The translations under genes and the position numbers were made by a program. A stretch of 51,050 nucleotides of DNA, from assembly GCF_018613795.1 (NCBI RefSeq), contig NZ_JAGGPN010000044.1, forward strand, positions 1 through 51,050, in the 5' to 3' direction. Below, piece by piece: positions 1 to 8,061 of the stretch. The notes beneath the pieces were generated by a model. The model ran no database searches and was not told the DNA's origin. It saw only the letters and a list, made by a program, of their open reading frames with translations. How positions within the stretch are numbered: the stretch's first letter is position 1; every line of letters starts with the position of its first letter. This DNA comes from Arthrobacter sp. ISL-65. Its GTDB lineage: Bacteria; Actinomycetota; Actinomycetes; Actinomycetales; Micrococcaceae.

Positions 1-144
1 CTTGTTGCCATCGTCGCAAGCGGAGCAGGTGTGTGGCGTTCCTTGCAGGCACCCGGTGACAAACCCGTGCCCTCGTCAACAGTGAAGGATGACAGCGTCG
101 CGGATCCTGATGCTGACCCCGACCTTGCCGCAGGCCATATCTAA
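1..144 (+). CDS. C-terminal fragment of an unidentified protein (cut by the window edge)
   Basis: Frame 1 is open from the first base to a TAA at 142-144, giving 47 residues. It begins with a hydrophobic stretch (LVAIVASGAGVW) that could be the end of a membrane segment, followed by a hydrophilic Asp/Pro-rich tail ending DLAAGHI. A membrane anchor with a short cytoplasmic or extracellular tail is the simplest reading. An inverted repeat that could terminate it lies 37 bases downstream. The family cannot be identified from this piece. Confidence 0.5.
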   Translation, partial: LVAIVASGAGVWRSLQAPGDKPVPSSTVKDDSVADPDADPDLAAGHI

Positions 145-180
145 GAGAACACAAACTAGGGGCCCGTGCTAAGAACTGCT

Positions 181-221
181 CCCCGGAAGAAGAACTGCAT
201 TTCTCAGTCCAACTTCCGGGG
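181..221. terminator. Inverted repeat, possible terminator of the left-edge gene
   Basis: CCCCGGAAG (181-189) pairs perfectly with CTTCCGGGG (213-221) across a 23-base loop. There is no T-run after the stem, so termination is inferred only from its place just after a stop codon. Confidence 0.35.
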
Positions 222-283
222 AATGGCCATCGTCCGCTGGCATCCACCAAAAGTGCGGACATCCTTTGTCACTGACCGTCAGG

Positions 284-323
284 TTCGGGGGGCCGACGAC
301 CGGCGGGGGTGTGCCTAGTCGCA
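284..323. repeat. 41-bp dispersed repeat, copy 1
   Basis: The block starting TTCGGGGGGCCGACGACC and ending near GTGTGCCTAGTCGCAG recurs with few differences at 9985-10025. Both copies are in intergenic DNA. The GGGTGTGCCTA core also resembles part of the 73-bp repeat at 19289-19362. Function unknown. Confidence 0.6.
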
Positions 324-846
324 GCCCGGATCCGGTGCTGCCGCGGATGGGCGAAGAAGCACTAAAGCGTGTGCGGCAACCGAGGATGTGCGGCCGGGTC
401 CGGCGTGCAAGGGGGAATGCGTCCGGTCCCGGCAGTTCTGAAAGAAACCGGGGCGCTAATCTCCGGTTCCTTTAGGACAGGCCCAGTATGTCCCGGCCAC
501 CTCGGGAAAAAGGTAGGCAACCTTGCGGCTAGGGCTAAACAGCCCCGCTCCCCTGCCGTTAATCCCACAAGGAGCCCCAACATTCTTCCAATGACGCAAG
601 CCCATGCTTGTACCGGGCCGGCGGCGGAGGCCGTGATTCACCCCTCCTTGGATCTGGCGGCTACCCCAGTCCGCGGCCAGGCTCCCACGACCTGTGCGGT
701 CTCCATTGCTGCCCTCCCGCAGCAAATGCTGTTGACCTGAAACTGCGGTGACAGCGCCCGCTTCTCAAGTTGCCGGCCGGATGATCGAACCAGCAAAGAC
801 AGCGGGCAACGGAATGGGCGCATGCACAGCAACGGACCAGCGAACT

Positions 847-919
847 AGTAAGTACCCCTGCTTTCTTGCGCGGGGGTGTGAATAACTTTTGGCTAGCGAG
901 GGTTTCTGCGTCGAAGACG
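847..919. repeat. 73-bp hairpin-containing repeat, copy 1 (upstream of PRC-barrel gene)
   Basis: About 80% identical over its length to 19289-19362, with one single-base indel. The best conserved part is CCCCTGCTTTCTTGCGCG. It can fold as a hairpin in which the flanking pairs differ between copies yet remain complementary (ACCCC/GGGGT here, GCACCC/GGGTGTGC in the other copy). Each copy lies upstream of a small stress-type gene. It may be a regulatory RNA leader or a protein-binding site. Confidence 0.55.
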
Positions 920-1023
920 GCCAGGCCGTCCCCCACCGACACTGAAGGCCGGACTGCGGCCCTTCGCCTCTGGCATGCCCTCGGATAGAGAAGCAGAATG
1001 AGGGATCGAATAGGAGAATCACT

Positions 1024-1790
1024 GTGATCACCAATGAACACCTCGACCGCCTGCCCGCCGGCCGTGGCAACGTTTTGAGTACTGACGGGGTAAAGATCGG
1101 CAGCGTCGGCCAGGTCTACGCCGACGACGACACCGGCCAGCCCAACTGGGTGACCGTCAAGACCGGCCTGTTCGGCACCCGGGAATCCTTCGTTCCGCTC
1201 GAAGGTGCCCGGGTGGAAGGCGAAGACATCGTCATCCCCTACACCAAGGACCAGGTCAAGGATGCGCCCGGCGTTGACCCGGACGGGCACCTGGAACCGG
1301 CCGAGGAAGACCGCCTCTACGAGCACTACCGGCTCGGCGGCGGCCAGCGCACCTACACTGACGCCACGACCGGCCGGAACGACTCATCCACCGGCGGGGC
1401 CGGAGGCTACAGGGACACCGCGGACACCGCGGACACCGGAACGACCAGAGACTACGACGAACGTGGAACCGTGGGTAGGGACACTTCGGGCCCGAGACTG
1501 ACGATGCGATGACCCGCTCCGAGGAACGCCTGAACGTCGGCACCGAAAGGCAGGCGACCGGCCGGGCACGGCTACGCAAATACGTCACCACGGAAAACGT
1601 CACCCAGACCGTTCCCGTCAGCCGCGAGGAAGTCCGGATCGAGCGTGAACCGATCACCGACGCCAACGTCGGCGCCGCCATGGACGGACAGGCCATCAGC
1701 GAGGAAGAACACGAAGTCATCCTGCACGAAGAGCGCCCCCGTCGTGGAAAAGGAAACGGTCCCGGTTGAACGCGTCCGCCTGGACAAGGA
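1024..1790 (+). pseudogene. PRC-barrel / DUF2382 stress protein, broken by two frameshifts
   Basis: The first part (1024-1512) reads as a PRC-barrel domain: MITNEHLDRL start, then GSVGQVYADD and a TKDQVKDAPGVD linker. The second part (from about 1494) is a DUF2382 domain with the VPVSREEVRIEREPI motif and EEHEVILHEERP. In homologues these are one protein. Reading continuity needs one base added near 1494 (CCCGAGACTGACG, where the next frame gives ETDDAMTRSE) and one removed near 1738 (a run of five C), after which VVEKETVPVERVRLDKE follows. The usual C-terminal tail is then replaced by the 379-bp repeat. Start chosen at the GTG at 1024, behind AGGAGAATCACT. Family members are linked to general stress and desiccation responses; exact role unknown. 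Both breaks are in G/C runs, so sequencing error is possible. Confidence 0.75.
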
Positions 1791-2169
1791 AAAAAGGACT
1801 GATCTGACGCCAGCAAGGATGCATCTCCCCCAGAGGTGCACCCTTCCGCTTGGCGTCGATCAGGCTATGGCGATCAAGGATTAAGGCAAGATCATCTGTC
1901 GCGACGCGAAGAGTCAACGGGTCGCGATTGCGCGTGTTGGTCTGTTAGCCGCTCGGGAGGTGCCCAAGTGGAGGCAGATTCTTGAACTCTCCCGGTGTGG
2001 TCGGGTGTATGTTCCGTTCACAAGTCGCAGTTCTAGGTTGCGGTGAACTGATCTGACAGCGCACGCGGCCAGGAGGACCTCCCGGCCCTAATTACCGTCA
2101 GCGGCCCTGGTCCTTGTGCCCACGGAACGGGAACCGTAGCTTTGGGACCAGCGGGAGAGAGCTCCGGCG
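1791..2169. repeat. 379-bp near-identical direct repeat, copy 1
   Basis: Matches 6142-6520 at a constant offset of 4351 with no indels and only about seven substitutions. Both copies begin at the same AAAAAGGACTGA, which in copy 2 is the end of the CsbD gene and here truncates DUF2382. Inside are a hairpin (AAGGATGCATCTC / GAGGTGCACCCTT) just after the start, and a second CTGATCTGAC element near 2046. No convincing protein is encoded and no terminal inverted repeats were seen. Confidence 0.9.
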
Positions 2170-2383
2170 AAAGTCGACTTCGCAACCCCGGAGGCCTCGA
2201 ACGCCGACATCCCGGATACTCCGCCGGGAGAACGTTCTTACACGGAACTGAGGATACGTTCCGTGGTAACCACCGGGGCCGCCGAGGGCTGGCGCGGAAG
2301 CGAAAGGCCCTGGTGAACCCCGGCTGCGGTCATGACCCGCTGTCCTGGGTCTGCGGCGGCGATGCAGGCCCGAAGAACCTAAG

Positions 2384-2611
2384 CTAAGGCCCTGCTGAGC
2401 TGGCGGAACCGGCTTTGTCCAGGATGAATTCGCGGTCCTCCTGTGACAGCAGCGAGCCCCCGTGCAGGTCACGGTCTGCTGGTTTGCCGATCTCCTTGCA
2501 GATCACGGCGGCCATCGTCCGCGGCAAGATCGCGGATCCTGGGTTCTCGGTTAGCCATTGCTGCGTGGAGGGGCTGAGCCTATCCCAGTTCCCCCTGATG
2601 TCCATCTCCAT
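2384..2611 (-). CDS. Small conserved-looking hypothetical protein (75 aa)
   Basis: The 75-residue protein runs MEMDIRGNWDRLSPSTQQWL to an Ala/Gly/Ser tail. The start at 2611 sits behind a good AGGAAGG site; the frame is open further upstream but there it reads through broken genes. It is soluble and rich in charged residues, without Cys clusters or membrane segments. The middle (PRTMAAVICKEIGKPADRDL, then LLSQEDREFI) looks like a compact helical domain. It resembles small proteins seen in Arthrobacter genomes, but I know no function for them. Confidence 0.65.
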   Translation of the reverse strand: MEMDIRGNWDRLSPSTQQWLTENPGSAILPRTMAAVICKEIGKPADRDLHGGSLLSQEDREFILDKAGSASSAGP

Positions 2612-2659
2612 CGATGCTGCCTTCCTGGGCTGGGCGTGGCCCGCCGCCCGATACAGGCG

Positions 2660-2942
2660 AGTGGGTCGCCCCAAGCCTACGTCCGAAAAGCGGTTTGGGA
2701 AAGGTACTGGGACGGACTCCCCCTCGTCAAAGCCGCCTGAGACCCGTACGCCAGGCACGACACCACGAAGGAACACCACAAAGAGCATCGCCCGGGAAGC
2801 AGCCACCCTCAACACCCCGATAGACGTCCGCTTCACCTCCGCCGGCACTCCCCTGGCCATCCCCTGTGACGGCCGGATCTGCGCCGTCGGCCCGGACCTG
2901 GCCATCGCGCAATGGTTTACCAAGGACTCCTGCTGGGAAAAC
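2660..2942 (+). pseudogene. Fragments of an unidentified gene end and a DUF6504-like gene start
   Basis: Two short coding remnants on the plus strand. One frame ends with WERYWDGLPLVKAA and a stop at 2740. Another frame, at about 2814-2939, reads TPIDVRFTSAGTPLAIPCDG then WFTKDSCWE. The second resembles the N-terminus of the small actinobacterial DUF6504 family (beta-strand, GRxWAV, then WFxxxxWWE). The DUF6504-like reading stops at the junction with the DHFR-like remnant near 2942. The assignment rests on pattern resemblance only. Confidence 0.35.
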
Positions 2943-3300
2943 CCGAGTGTCATGCCGCATACGAGCAGTCCGACGCCCGGAGCCTCCTTGAACTGCTGCA
3001 CGGCTGTTCTGAGATCCCCGCGCACGAGCTCCGCGTTCTCGACCCCATCCAAGGTGCTCGATACGACGTACTTCTTCGCCACGTCGATTGTGCGGGCGAA
3101 GGGCTGCGTCCAGTCGGGCATGCGTTCGATGCTGGCGGACGCCATGCGCTCTCCATCACCTGGTAGGTCACTCGGCCGAACAGCAGAGCGTCAGCTCGGG
3201 CGATGTTATCGGCTGCGTACCGGTGACCCTCCTCATCTGCGAGTATCGCGCGGTGATCCACGCAGCCGTCCAGCGGGACATTGATTGAATACCTGAGCGG
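2942..3300 (-). pseudogene. Dihydrofolate reductase-like (RibD C-terminal domain) gene, truncated and frameshifted
   Basis: Reading the minus strand from about 3300 gives INVPLDGCVDHRAIL, then ADALLFGRVTYQVMESAWRP, then after a frame change near 3130 IERMPDWTQPFARTIDVAKK and VVSSTLDGVENAELV, ending GLLVCGMTLG near 2945. These are the characteristic segments of the RibD_C / DHFR-fold family common in actinobacteria. The last third is missing; other sequence begins at about 2942. It lacks an intact reading frame and is presumably non-functional. Confidence 0.7.
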
Positions 3301-3323
3301 TCGGATCCTCGAAGGGTGGTGCC

Positions 3324-3509
3324 TTAGCGGCTTGGCTCCTCCGTGGCGCCAGCGTCCTCTTCGGGTTCGAATGTGTTGGGCTCCGCATCGGCAGCGATAC
3401 CAATACCGTCCCCACCCTGAGGGATCCCGCCGTCGTCCCTGCCCTGTGTATCGGACGTCTCCTTTTGCGGTTCGTCCTCGGGCAGTGAATCAGGTGAGTT
3501 GATCGTCAT
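3324..3509 (-). CDS. Small acidic protein (61 aa)
   Basis: A 61-residue, strongly acidic, low-complexity protein starting MTINSPDSLPEDEPQ, with PQGGDGIGIAADAEPNTF and an EPEEDAGATEE tail. A very good ribosome site (AAGGAGGA) precedes the ATG at 3509. Similar acidic 50-60 residue proteins with a PQGGDG segment occur in Arthrobacter. It is probably intrinsically disordered. Function unknown. Confidence 0.7.
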   Translation of the reverse strand: MTINSPDSLPEDEPQKETSDTQGRDDGGIPQGGDGIGIAADAEPNTFEPEEDAGATEEPSR

Positions 3510-4055
3510 CGCTCCTCCTTCATATGCTGGGCCTCCACGCTAACAGCCCGCGGGGCGAGAGGACCGTGACAAGTCCGAGAAATTGGAAGGGCATCTGCGG
3601 AGGGCCCTCACCTGGGCAGGCGTGCGGACATTGCCAAGCACGCCGAAGTGACACCGGCCACTTGAACCCCCTGTAGTCGCCGGAGCAGGTGGCACCTCCC
3701 CGGAATGACACCCGGACGGGCCTAGAATTACAGGTTGCCAGGCCTGCAGCGGCACCAGTTTCATTGCACAACCCATCTTTTAAGCGGTGACGCGCCACCG
3801 GCCTAGAGGGCACCAAGGGTGCACTACTGCCTCGAAACCGAACACGCCCGCATCTGGGCGCGGACGCGATCTTGCAAGGGCCAAACATTGTCACTTTGCA
3901 GCAGCAGGAGGCTTTTATCAAAAAGTGACCCATGAGGCAAGTGATACCTATTGTTACGGGTGTGACTTGCGGTTACCCTGAATTATGTGGTGCTACCCCG
4001 CGCGGAGAACCGATCTCCTGCCACCGGGCCTGCACCCACATTAAGGAGAATTTCA
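3510..4055. other. Intergenic stretch without a supported gene
   Basis: Short overlapping frames occur on both strands but none has a good ribosome site, family resemblance or consistent codon bias. The last 150 bases are less GC-rich and presumably hold the promoter of the gene at 4056. Confidence 0.5.
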
Positions 4056-4310
4056 ATGGGGGAAATTCATGCCGGCGCACCGGCAGTCAGCACGCGAGTC
4101 CGGCGATTGTCCGCATTTGTCCACCAAACCCTGGCCCGTGCACGCACGGTACCTGTTCCCTACAAGCTCGGAGAGGTAGTCGTCGGCGATGATCCCTTCA
4201 ACGGCCGCAATGAAGGCATCGTGGCCGTCAAAAACGGCACGTTCGTGGGGCTTCAGACCGCAGATCAAATCCTCTTCTACGACTATCGGCAACTACGGCG
4301 GCCGGACTAG
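4056..4310 (+). CDS. Hypothetical protein (84 aa)
   Basis: An ATG at 4056 follows AAGGAG at a good distance; the frame is open upstream but without a better start. The product begins MGEIHAGAPAVSTRVRRLSA, has a basic amphipathic segment, then a probably folded C-terminal half: VPYKLGEVVVGDDPF, GIVAVKNGTFVGLQTADQIL and FYDYRQLRRPD. The C-terminal half looks like a small beta-rich domain. No family is recognised. Confidence 0.6.
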   Translation: MGEIHAGAPAVSTRVRRLSAFVHQTLARARTVPVPYKLGEVVVGDDPFNGRNEGIVAVKNGTFVGLQTADQILFYDYRQLRRPD

Positions 4311-4371
4311 CGACCAGGCCAAACCAACGTAATCCAGCGACCTGATCCGAACCCGCGAGAGTCGAAGTGAG

Positions 4372-4581
4372 ATGTCCATTGCAAACGTACCCAACCAGTA
4401 CCTGACCATCGCCGAGGTGGCCACGATGCTGCGTGTGTCCAAGATGACCGTATATCGGCTGGCCCGGGCCCATGCCTTGGCCTCTGTGCGTTTCGGCAAC
4501 TCCTACCGCATTCCTGAGAACGCCGTCGAAGAGTACATCAAAAAGGCTGGCACCTGCGAAAAGCGATCAGAGGCTCCATGA
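4372..4581 (+). CDS. Excisionase/MerR-type helix-turn-helix DNA-binding protein (69 aa)
   Basis: A small DNA-binding protein. The core YLTIAEVATMLRVSKMTVYR followed by LARAHALASVRFGNSYRIP is the winged HTH of the excisionase / helix_turn_helix_17 family, widespread in actinobacteria. A short recognition helix (SKMTVYRLA) is followed by a beta wing (SVRFGNSYRI). Almost the whole protein is this domain, so it probably acts as a small transcription factor or recombination directionality factor. No integrase gene is in the window, which argues mildly for a regulator. Confidence 0.85.
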   Translation: MSIANVPNQYLTIAEVATMLRVSKMTVYRLARAHALASVRFGNSYRIPENAVEEYIKKAGTCEKRSEAP

Positions 4582-4765
4582 CGACGGCAGTTGATTCACG
4601 GTAGTGACAGGGTGGACGCCAACGATCGTCGCCACACCTGATCACTTGCAAGGGCCGCAGAGGCCACCGATCGGAAGAGACGGTTGAAGCCGGGCCGCCG
4701 GGGAAGACGAATGAACGTGCCCGCCCTATTCAGCTCATGAATCAGGGCTTCAATAATGCAGAGTC

Positions 4766-5065
4766 ATGCCGCACTCTGCCCATCGGACGGAAGACGGGCT
4801 CGAAGTGGAGAAACGGATACCGGCACAAAGACCCGAAAATGGGGCCGGGCAGGTCGAAGGAGCCTTCAAACGGGCACTAATCGAGGAAGCGCTGACAAGG
4901 CTAGACAGGGAACAACGGGAGGTCCTGGTGGCGCTGCATTACTGCAGGTTCCCGGTGAGCGAAGTGGCCGTGCAGCTGAACATTCCGACCCGCACGGTAA
5001 ATGCTCGGGCTCTCTCTGCGCTGAAGGCAATCCGCAGCTTCCTCAACCAGAGCCCGCAACCTTAA
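4766..5065 (+). CDS. Sigma-70 region 4 protein, lacking region 2 (99 aa)
   Basis: The C-terminal half is a region-4 DNA-binding domain of the ECF sigma type: EEALTRLDREQREVLVALHY, then FPVSEVAVQLNIPTRTVNAR and ALSALKAIRSFL. This would contact the -35 element. ECF sigma factors are normally 160-200 residues with a region 2 for core polymerase and -10 binding; here only about 40 unrelated residues precede region 4. Either the gene is truncated or it encodes a stand-alone region-4 protein. An alternative GTG/ATG start does not restore region 2. No anti-sigma gene is adjacent. Confidence 0.7.
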   Translation: MPHSAHRTEDGLEVEKRIPAQRPENGAGQVEGAFKRALIEEALTRLDREQREVLVALHYCRFPVSEVAVQLNIPTRTVNARALSALKAIRSFLNQSPQP

Positions 5066-5390
5066 CCGGCCGTGAGCGCAGGGCTTCGGGTTCCGTAGCC
5101 GGCTGGCCTGTTCCCGGCCCGAGGGCCCAGCCACTCGTATCCCTCGGATACGACAACGTGCCGGTCAGGGCCGACCGACCTACGCAGATAACGAAATTAT
5201 CGAAGCCACTGGAGCCCCATCTAGCGGCCTGTGCACAGTGCCCTCTGGTCCGTCACCGCTCACAACCGGCCAGGGAAGCTAATGGGCTGAACTTCTGCAA
5301 GGAATGTGAGGGGGAATATAAGGGGTATCGGCCCACGGTGCCCCAACCCGGAGGTACGCACCTTCCAAAGCCGGAAGTGCCGCCGAGCGA
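5066..5390. other. Intergenic stretch, nothing supported
   Basis: No frame here has a plausible start, ribosome site or recognisable product. The gene to its right runs on the opposite strand, so this is a convergent spacer; no strong terminator hairpin was identified. Confidence 0.4.
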
Positions 5391-5594
5391 TTACAGGGGA
5401 CGGATGTTTTCCGCTTGCGGGCCCGTGGGGCCGTGGGCAACTTCGAACTCTACTTTTTGGCTGTCTTCCAGTGGTCGGTAGCCGCTACCGGTGATCGCGG
5501 TGTAGTGGGCAAAGATGTCTCCCGATCCGTCGTCCGGCGCGATGAAGCCAAAGCCCTTTTCGGCGTTAAACCATTTCACGGTGCCTGTTGCCAT
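5391..5594 (-). CDS. cspA: Cold-shock protein (CspA family)
   Basis: A full-length 67-residue cold-shock domain protein: MATGTVKWFNAEKGFGFI then GDIFAHYTAITGSGYRPL. Both RNA-binding motifs are present, RNP1 (KGFGFI) and RNP2-like (DIFAHY, with H in the usual FVH place). Such proteins bind single-stranded RNA and DNA and melt mRNA structure in the cytoplasm. The start is the MATG methionine at 5594, the universal family start, although the frame is open further upstream. It is a paralogue of the gene at 11284-11487, differing at about a dozen positions. Confidence 0.95.
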   Translation of the reverse strand: MATGTVKWFNAEKGFGFIAPDDGSGDIFAHYTAITGSGYRPLEDSQKVEFEVAHGPTGPQAENIRPL

Positions 5595-5976
5595 GCGCTG
5601 CCCCCAAGGAACTCTTCGTCTCACCGCGGCACTCCCGTGCCGGCGTGCGGAGTTCTTCGCCGCTGGTCACTAACGTAGGGCGGGCATTCCTCGGGCGCAA
5701 GGGCAACAGCGGCGGAGTAAAGGACCGACGACGGAGCTGGGGGCCGCTGGCATGGGGGGACACCAGTCGGCTGTCCGCCGCCGGCCGGTTACAACTTTAC
5801 GCCGATACAGGCATAGGCGGCGGCACGACGGCGATTCTCGATTCGCTCGATTCGAACCCGTCTCGGAATCCTTCGTTTGTAAGAACGACTCCCTGTTGCC
5901 TGGTGGTACTGCTTGCTAAGCATGCTTATGATATTTTCGGCTGGCACGAACGGCCGCCGACCAGAGGAGGAACATC
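5595..5976. other. Divergent intergenic region between cold-shock and CsbD genes
   Basis: This 382-base region should contain the promoters of both neighbours and the cold-shock mRNA leader. The part nearest CsbD contains the palindrome TAAGCATGCTTA and a TATGAT sequence that could be a -10 element. No coding sequence is supported. Confidence 0.5.
5917..5928. promoter_or_regulatory. Palindrome TAAGCATGCTTA upstream of CsbD
   Basis: A perfect 12-base palindrome 48 bases before the CsbD start, overlapping a TATGAT (5927-5932) that fits a -10 hexamer. It is a candidate operator for a stress regulator. No second copy was noticed in the window, and a matching -35 at the usual spacing was not clear. 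Confidence 0.35.
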
Positions 5977-6153
5977 ATGGGACTAGGCGACAAGATCGAA
6001 AACACCGCAGAGAAGGCCGGCGGTAAGGGCAAGGAAGCAGCCGGAGCGACCACGGGCGATGACAGCCTGAAGGCCGAAGGCCAGGCCGATCAGGCCAAAG
6101 GTGACTTGAAGCAGGCTGGCGAGAAGGTCAAGGACACCTTCAAAAAGGACTGA
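5977..6153 (+). CDS. CsbD-family stress protein (58 aa)
   Basis: The 58-residue protein begins MGLGDKIENTAEKAGGKGKE and continues with DSLKAEGQADQAKGDLKQAG, ending DTFKKD. This is the lysine/alanine/glycine-rich amphipathic repeat of the CsbD family, general-stress proteins of unknown mechanism that are often controlled by alternative sigma factors. The start has an excellent AGAGGAGG site. Its last codons are the first bases of the 379-bp repeat copy 2, so the repeat is anchored exactly at this gene's 3' end. Confidence 0.9.
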   Translation: MGLGDKIENTAEKAGGKGKEAAGATTGDDSLKAEGQADQAKGDLKQAGEKVKDTFKKD

Positions 6154-6520
6154 TCTGACGCGAGCAAGGATGCATCTCCCCCAGAGGTGCACCCTTTCGC
6201 TTGGCCTCGATCAGGCTATGGCGATCAAGGATTGCGGCAAGATCATCTGTCGCGACGCGAAGAGTCAACGGGTCGCGATTGCGCGTGTTGGTCTGTTAGC
6301 CGCTCGGGAGGTGCCCAAGTGGAGGCAGATTCTTGAACTCTCCCGGTGTGGTCGGGTGTATGTTCCGTTCACAAGTCGCAGTTCTAGGTTGCGGTGAACT
6401 GATCTGACAGCGCACGCGGCCAGGAGGACCTCCCGGCCCTAATTACCGTCAGCGGCCGTGGTCCTTGTGCCCACGGAACGGGAACCGTAGCTTTGGGACC
6501 AGCGGGAGAGAGCTCCGGCG
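6142..6520. repeat. 379-bp near-identical direct repeat, copy 2
   Basis: See 1791-2169. This copy directly continues from the end of CsbD, whose stop lies at bases 10-12 of the repeat. An early hairpin (AAGGATGCATCTC / GAGGTGCACCCTT) is well placed to terminate CsbD transcription. CsbD is intact here while the gene joined to copy 1 is truncated, so this is probably the ancestral context. Confidence 0.9.
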
Positions 6521-6979
6521 CCGCCGCAGAACCGCCATTCTGAGCTGCGATTTAACCGCCATTCTGTCCCTCGGTGCAGTCGGGAAACGCGCTGCGGCGT
6601 TTGAGGGCTGCAGGGTCAGCGGTTGCTAACCCTTCGGGTCAGTTCTGGCGAAGGGTGATCGGCCCCTGGTCGGTCGTACAGACCGTCTGGGTGACGCCCG
6701 AGAAGATGGAGCGCCCGTCCGATAAGGGCTGTCAGTTTCAGAGGTCGTCTGCACCAGCGGGTGCTGCCGATTGCGGTCGCCGCTCAGCTTGCACACCACA
6801 CCGTGTTCAGGCCCTGAAAATCACCGAGACGGTTCTGCTTGCGGGATGCTCGCTCATGCCGAGGACCAAATGTGCGAGGGATCCCCAAATCAGGACGCAA
6901 CGCCTGGAGGCCGCTCTGAGCCTCGAACGAGGCTACGGTTAAAAGGTGCGGCCCATTCCATTAGAAGGAGCGCACAATC
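6521..6979. other. Intergenic stretch before the immunity-like gene
   Basis: No supported gene. The segment contains a short direct repeat (AACCGCCATTCTG at about 6530 and 6554) and a perfect 7-bp inverted repeat AGCCTCG-AA-CGAGGCT at 6919-6934, about 45 bases before the next start, which could be an operator. The ribosome site AGAAGGAG precedes the gene. Confidence 0.45.
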
Positions 6980-7495
6980 ATGATCCTCCCGAAGGTTCAG
7001 GACCTTCGCTTCATCACGCTCCGTCGCGGTGGGACCCTCACTGATTGGGATCACCATCTCCTAGCTCTTTGGGCGGCCTCGTGCGCGGAGCACGTCCTTC
7101 ACCTGTTCGAGTCTGTTCAGCCTGAGGACCCACGACCACGGGAAGCGATCGAGCACGCCCGCGCCTGGGTGCGCGGTGAGGTCAAGATGATGCAGGCTCG
7201 CGCGGCAGGTGGCCATTCAATGGGCGCGGCCAGAAACCTGCGTGGGGCAGCAAGGCATGCCGCGTATGCTGCTGGCCAGGCAGGGGCCGTCGCACACGTC
7301 GCCGCGCACGAACTCGGCGCGGCCGCCTACGCGATCAAAGCCGCACGTGCTGCCGCGCCCGAGGGCGAGAGCGATGCCGCAGGGCGACTCGAGTGCCGAT
7401 GGCAGCGTGACCATCTCCCGGAGGCGATTCGCGAGCTCGCGCTCGACGACCAGCGGTTGCGGAACGACCCCTGCTGGTCGGTGTTTGACTGCTGA
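6980..7495 (+). CDS. Immunity-like protein (Imm5-like helical domain, 171 aa)
   Basis: The protein starts MILPKVQDLRFITLRRGGTL and then has HHLLALWAASCAEHVLHLFE, followed by a long alanine-rich helical region (RNLRGAARHAAYAAGQAGAV, HVAAHELGAAAYAIKAARAA). It ends LALDDQRLRNDPCWSVFDC. This matches the 165-175 residue actinobacterial family often named putative immunity protein (Imm5-like) or misannotated as exonuclease SbcC. The length is full and a ribosome site (AAGGAG) precedes the ATG. Such proteins are thought to neutralise polymorphic toxins, but no toxin gene is adjacent. Function inferred from family resemblance only. Confidence 0.75.
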   Translation: MILPKVQDLRFITLRRGGTLTDWDHHLLALWAASCAEHVLHLFESVQPEDPRPREAIEHARAWVRGEVKMMQARAAGGHSMGAARNLRGAARHAAYAAGQAGAVAHVAAHELGAAAYAIKAARAAAPEGESDAAGRLECRWQRDHLPEAIRELALDDQRLRNDPCWSVFDC

Positions 7496-7615
7496 ACGGC
7501 CGTGGGGCTGAGAGCCCCAGCAGTCCTCAGAGACTGCCGCGATCCGCGCACACGAAACAGACCGGTCCGCGTGTCTAAGAATCAGGGGCCGACGGCTCGT
7601 GTCTAGGGTCAAGGC

Positions 7616-7759
7616 ATGGAAAGGGACACATCCGGGGAACTGAAAGGGCAGAGCTCGATCAACGAGCTGCTCGACGACCCAGTCGGCTCCGCTCCCGTCC
7701 AGCTGGCACTGCCCATCCTGATTCAGGTGAAGCCCGGTTACTTCCGGCGCCTGTCCTGA
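7616..7759 (+). CDS. Possible small protein (47 aa)
   Basis: A short frame from ATG 7616 reads MERDTSGELKGQSSINELLD then ALPILIQVKPGYFRRLS. Composition is protein-like and GC3 is high, but the ribosome site is weak (AGGGTCAAGGC) and no family is recognised. It might be a remnant. Confidence 0.3.
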   Translation: MERDTSGELKGQSSINELLDDPVGSAPVQLALPILIQVKPGYFRRLS

Positions 7760-7965
7760 CACAACATCGCCGTCCGTTTGCCGCTGATCGCTGCTGCTTG
7801 AAGACCGGACACGAACTGACGGTCGGTCCTGCCACAGCTCGGTCGCTCCCGGGCTGGAAGGGTGCCATGCTTCCACCGCCCGATTTGAAAAAGTAAGCCT
7901 GCTTTCTATTAGTTTGGTTTCAGCTTCTCCGCTTGTCCCCCCATCAGGCGGAGTGGTTGCCAGGG

Positions 7966-8004
7966 AAGCCCCGCAATACCGACTGGTGCTGCGGGGCTTT
8001 TCTC
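7966..8004 (+). terminator. Rho-independent terminator
   Basis: AAGCCCCGCA (7966-7975) pairs with TGCGGGGCTT (7990-7999), loop of 14 bases, followed by TTCTC. A GC-rich stem ending in T residues is typical of an intrinsic terminator. It separates the immunity-like region from the DUF2188 gene. Confidence 0.75.
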
Positions 8005-8061
8005 TGCCTGCGCCTGGTGCAGCAGCTGTCAGTAACCCGAAACAGCAGAAGGAGTTAGGCA

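Noticed and set aside
2415..3284. 289-residue frame on the plus strand
   Set aside because: It crosses the opposite-strand 75-aa gene and the DHFR-like remnant; only a short part (about 2814-2939) looks coding.
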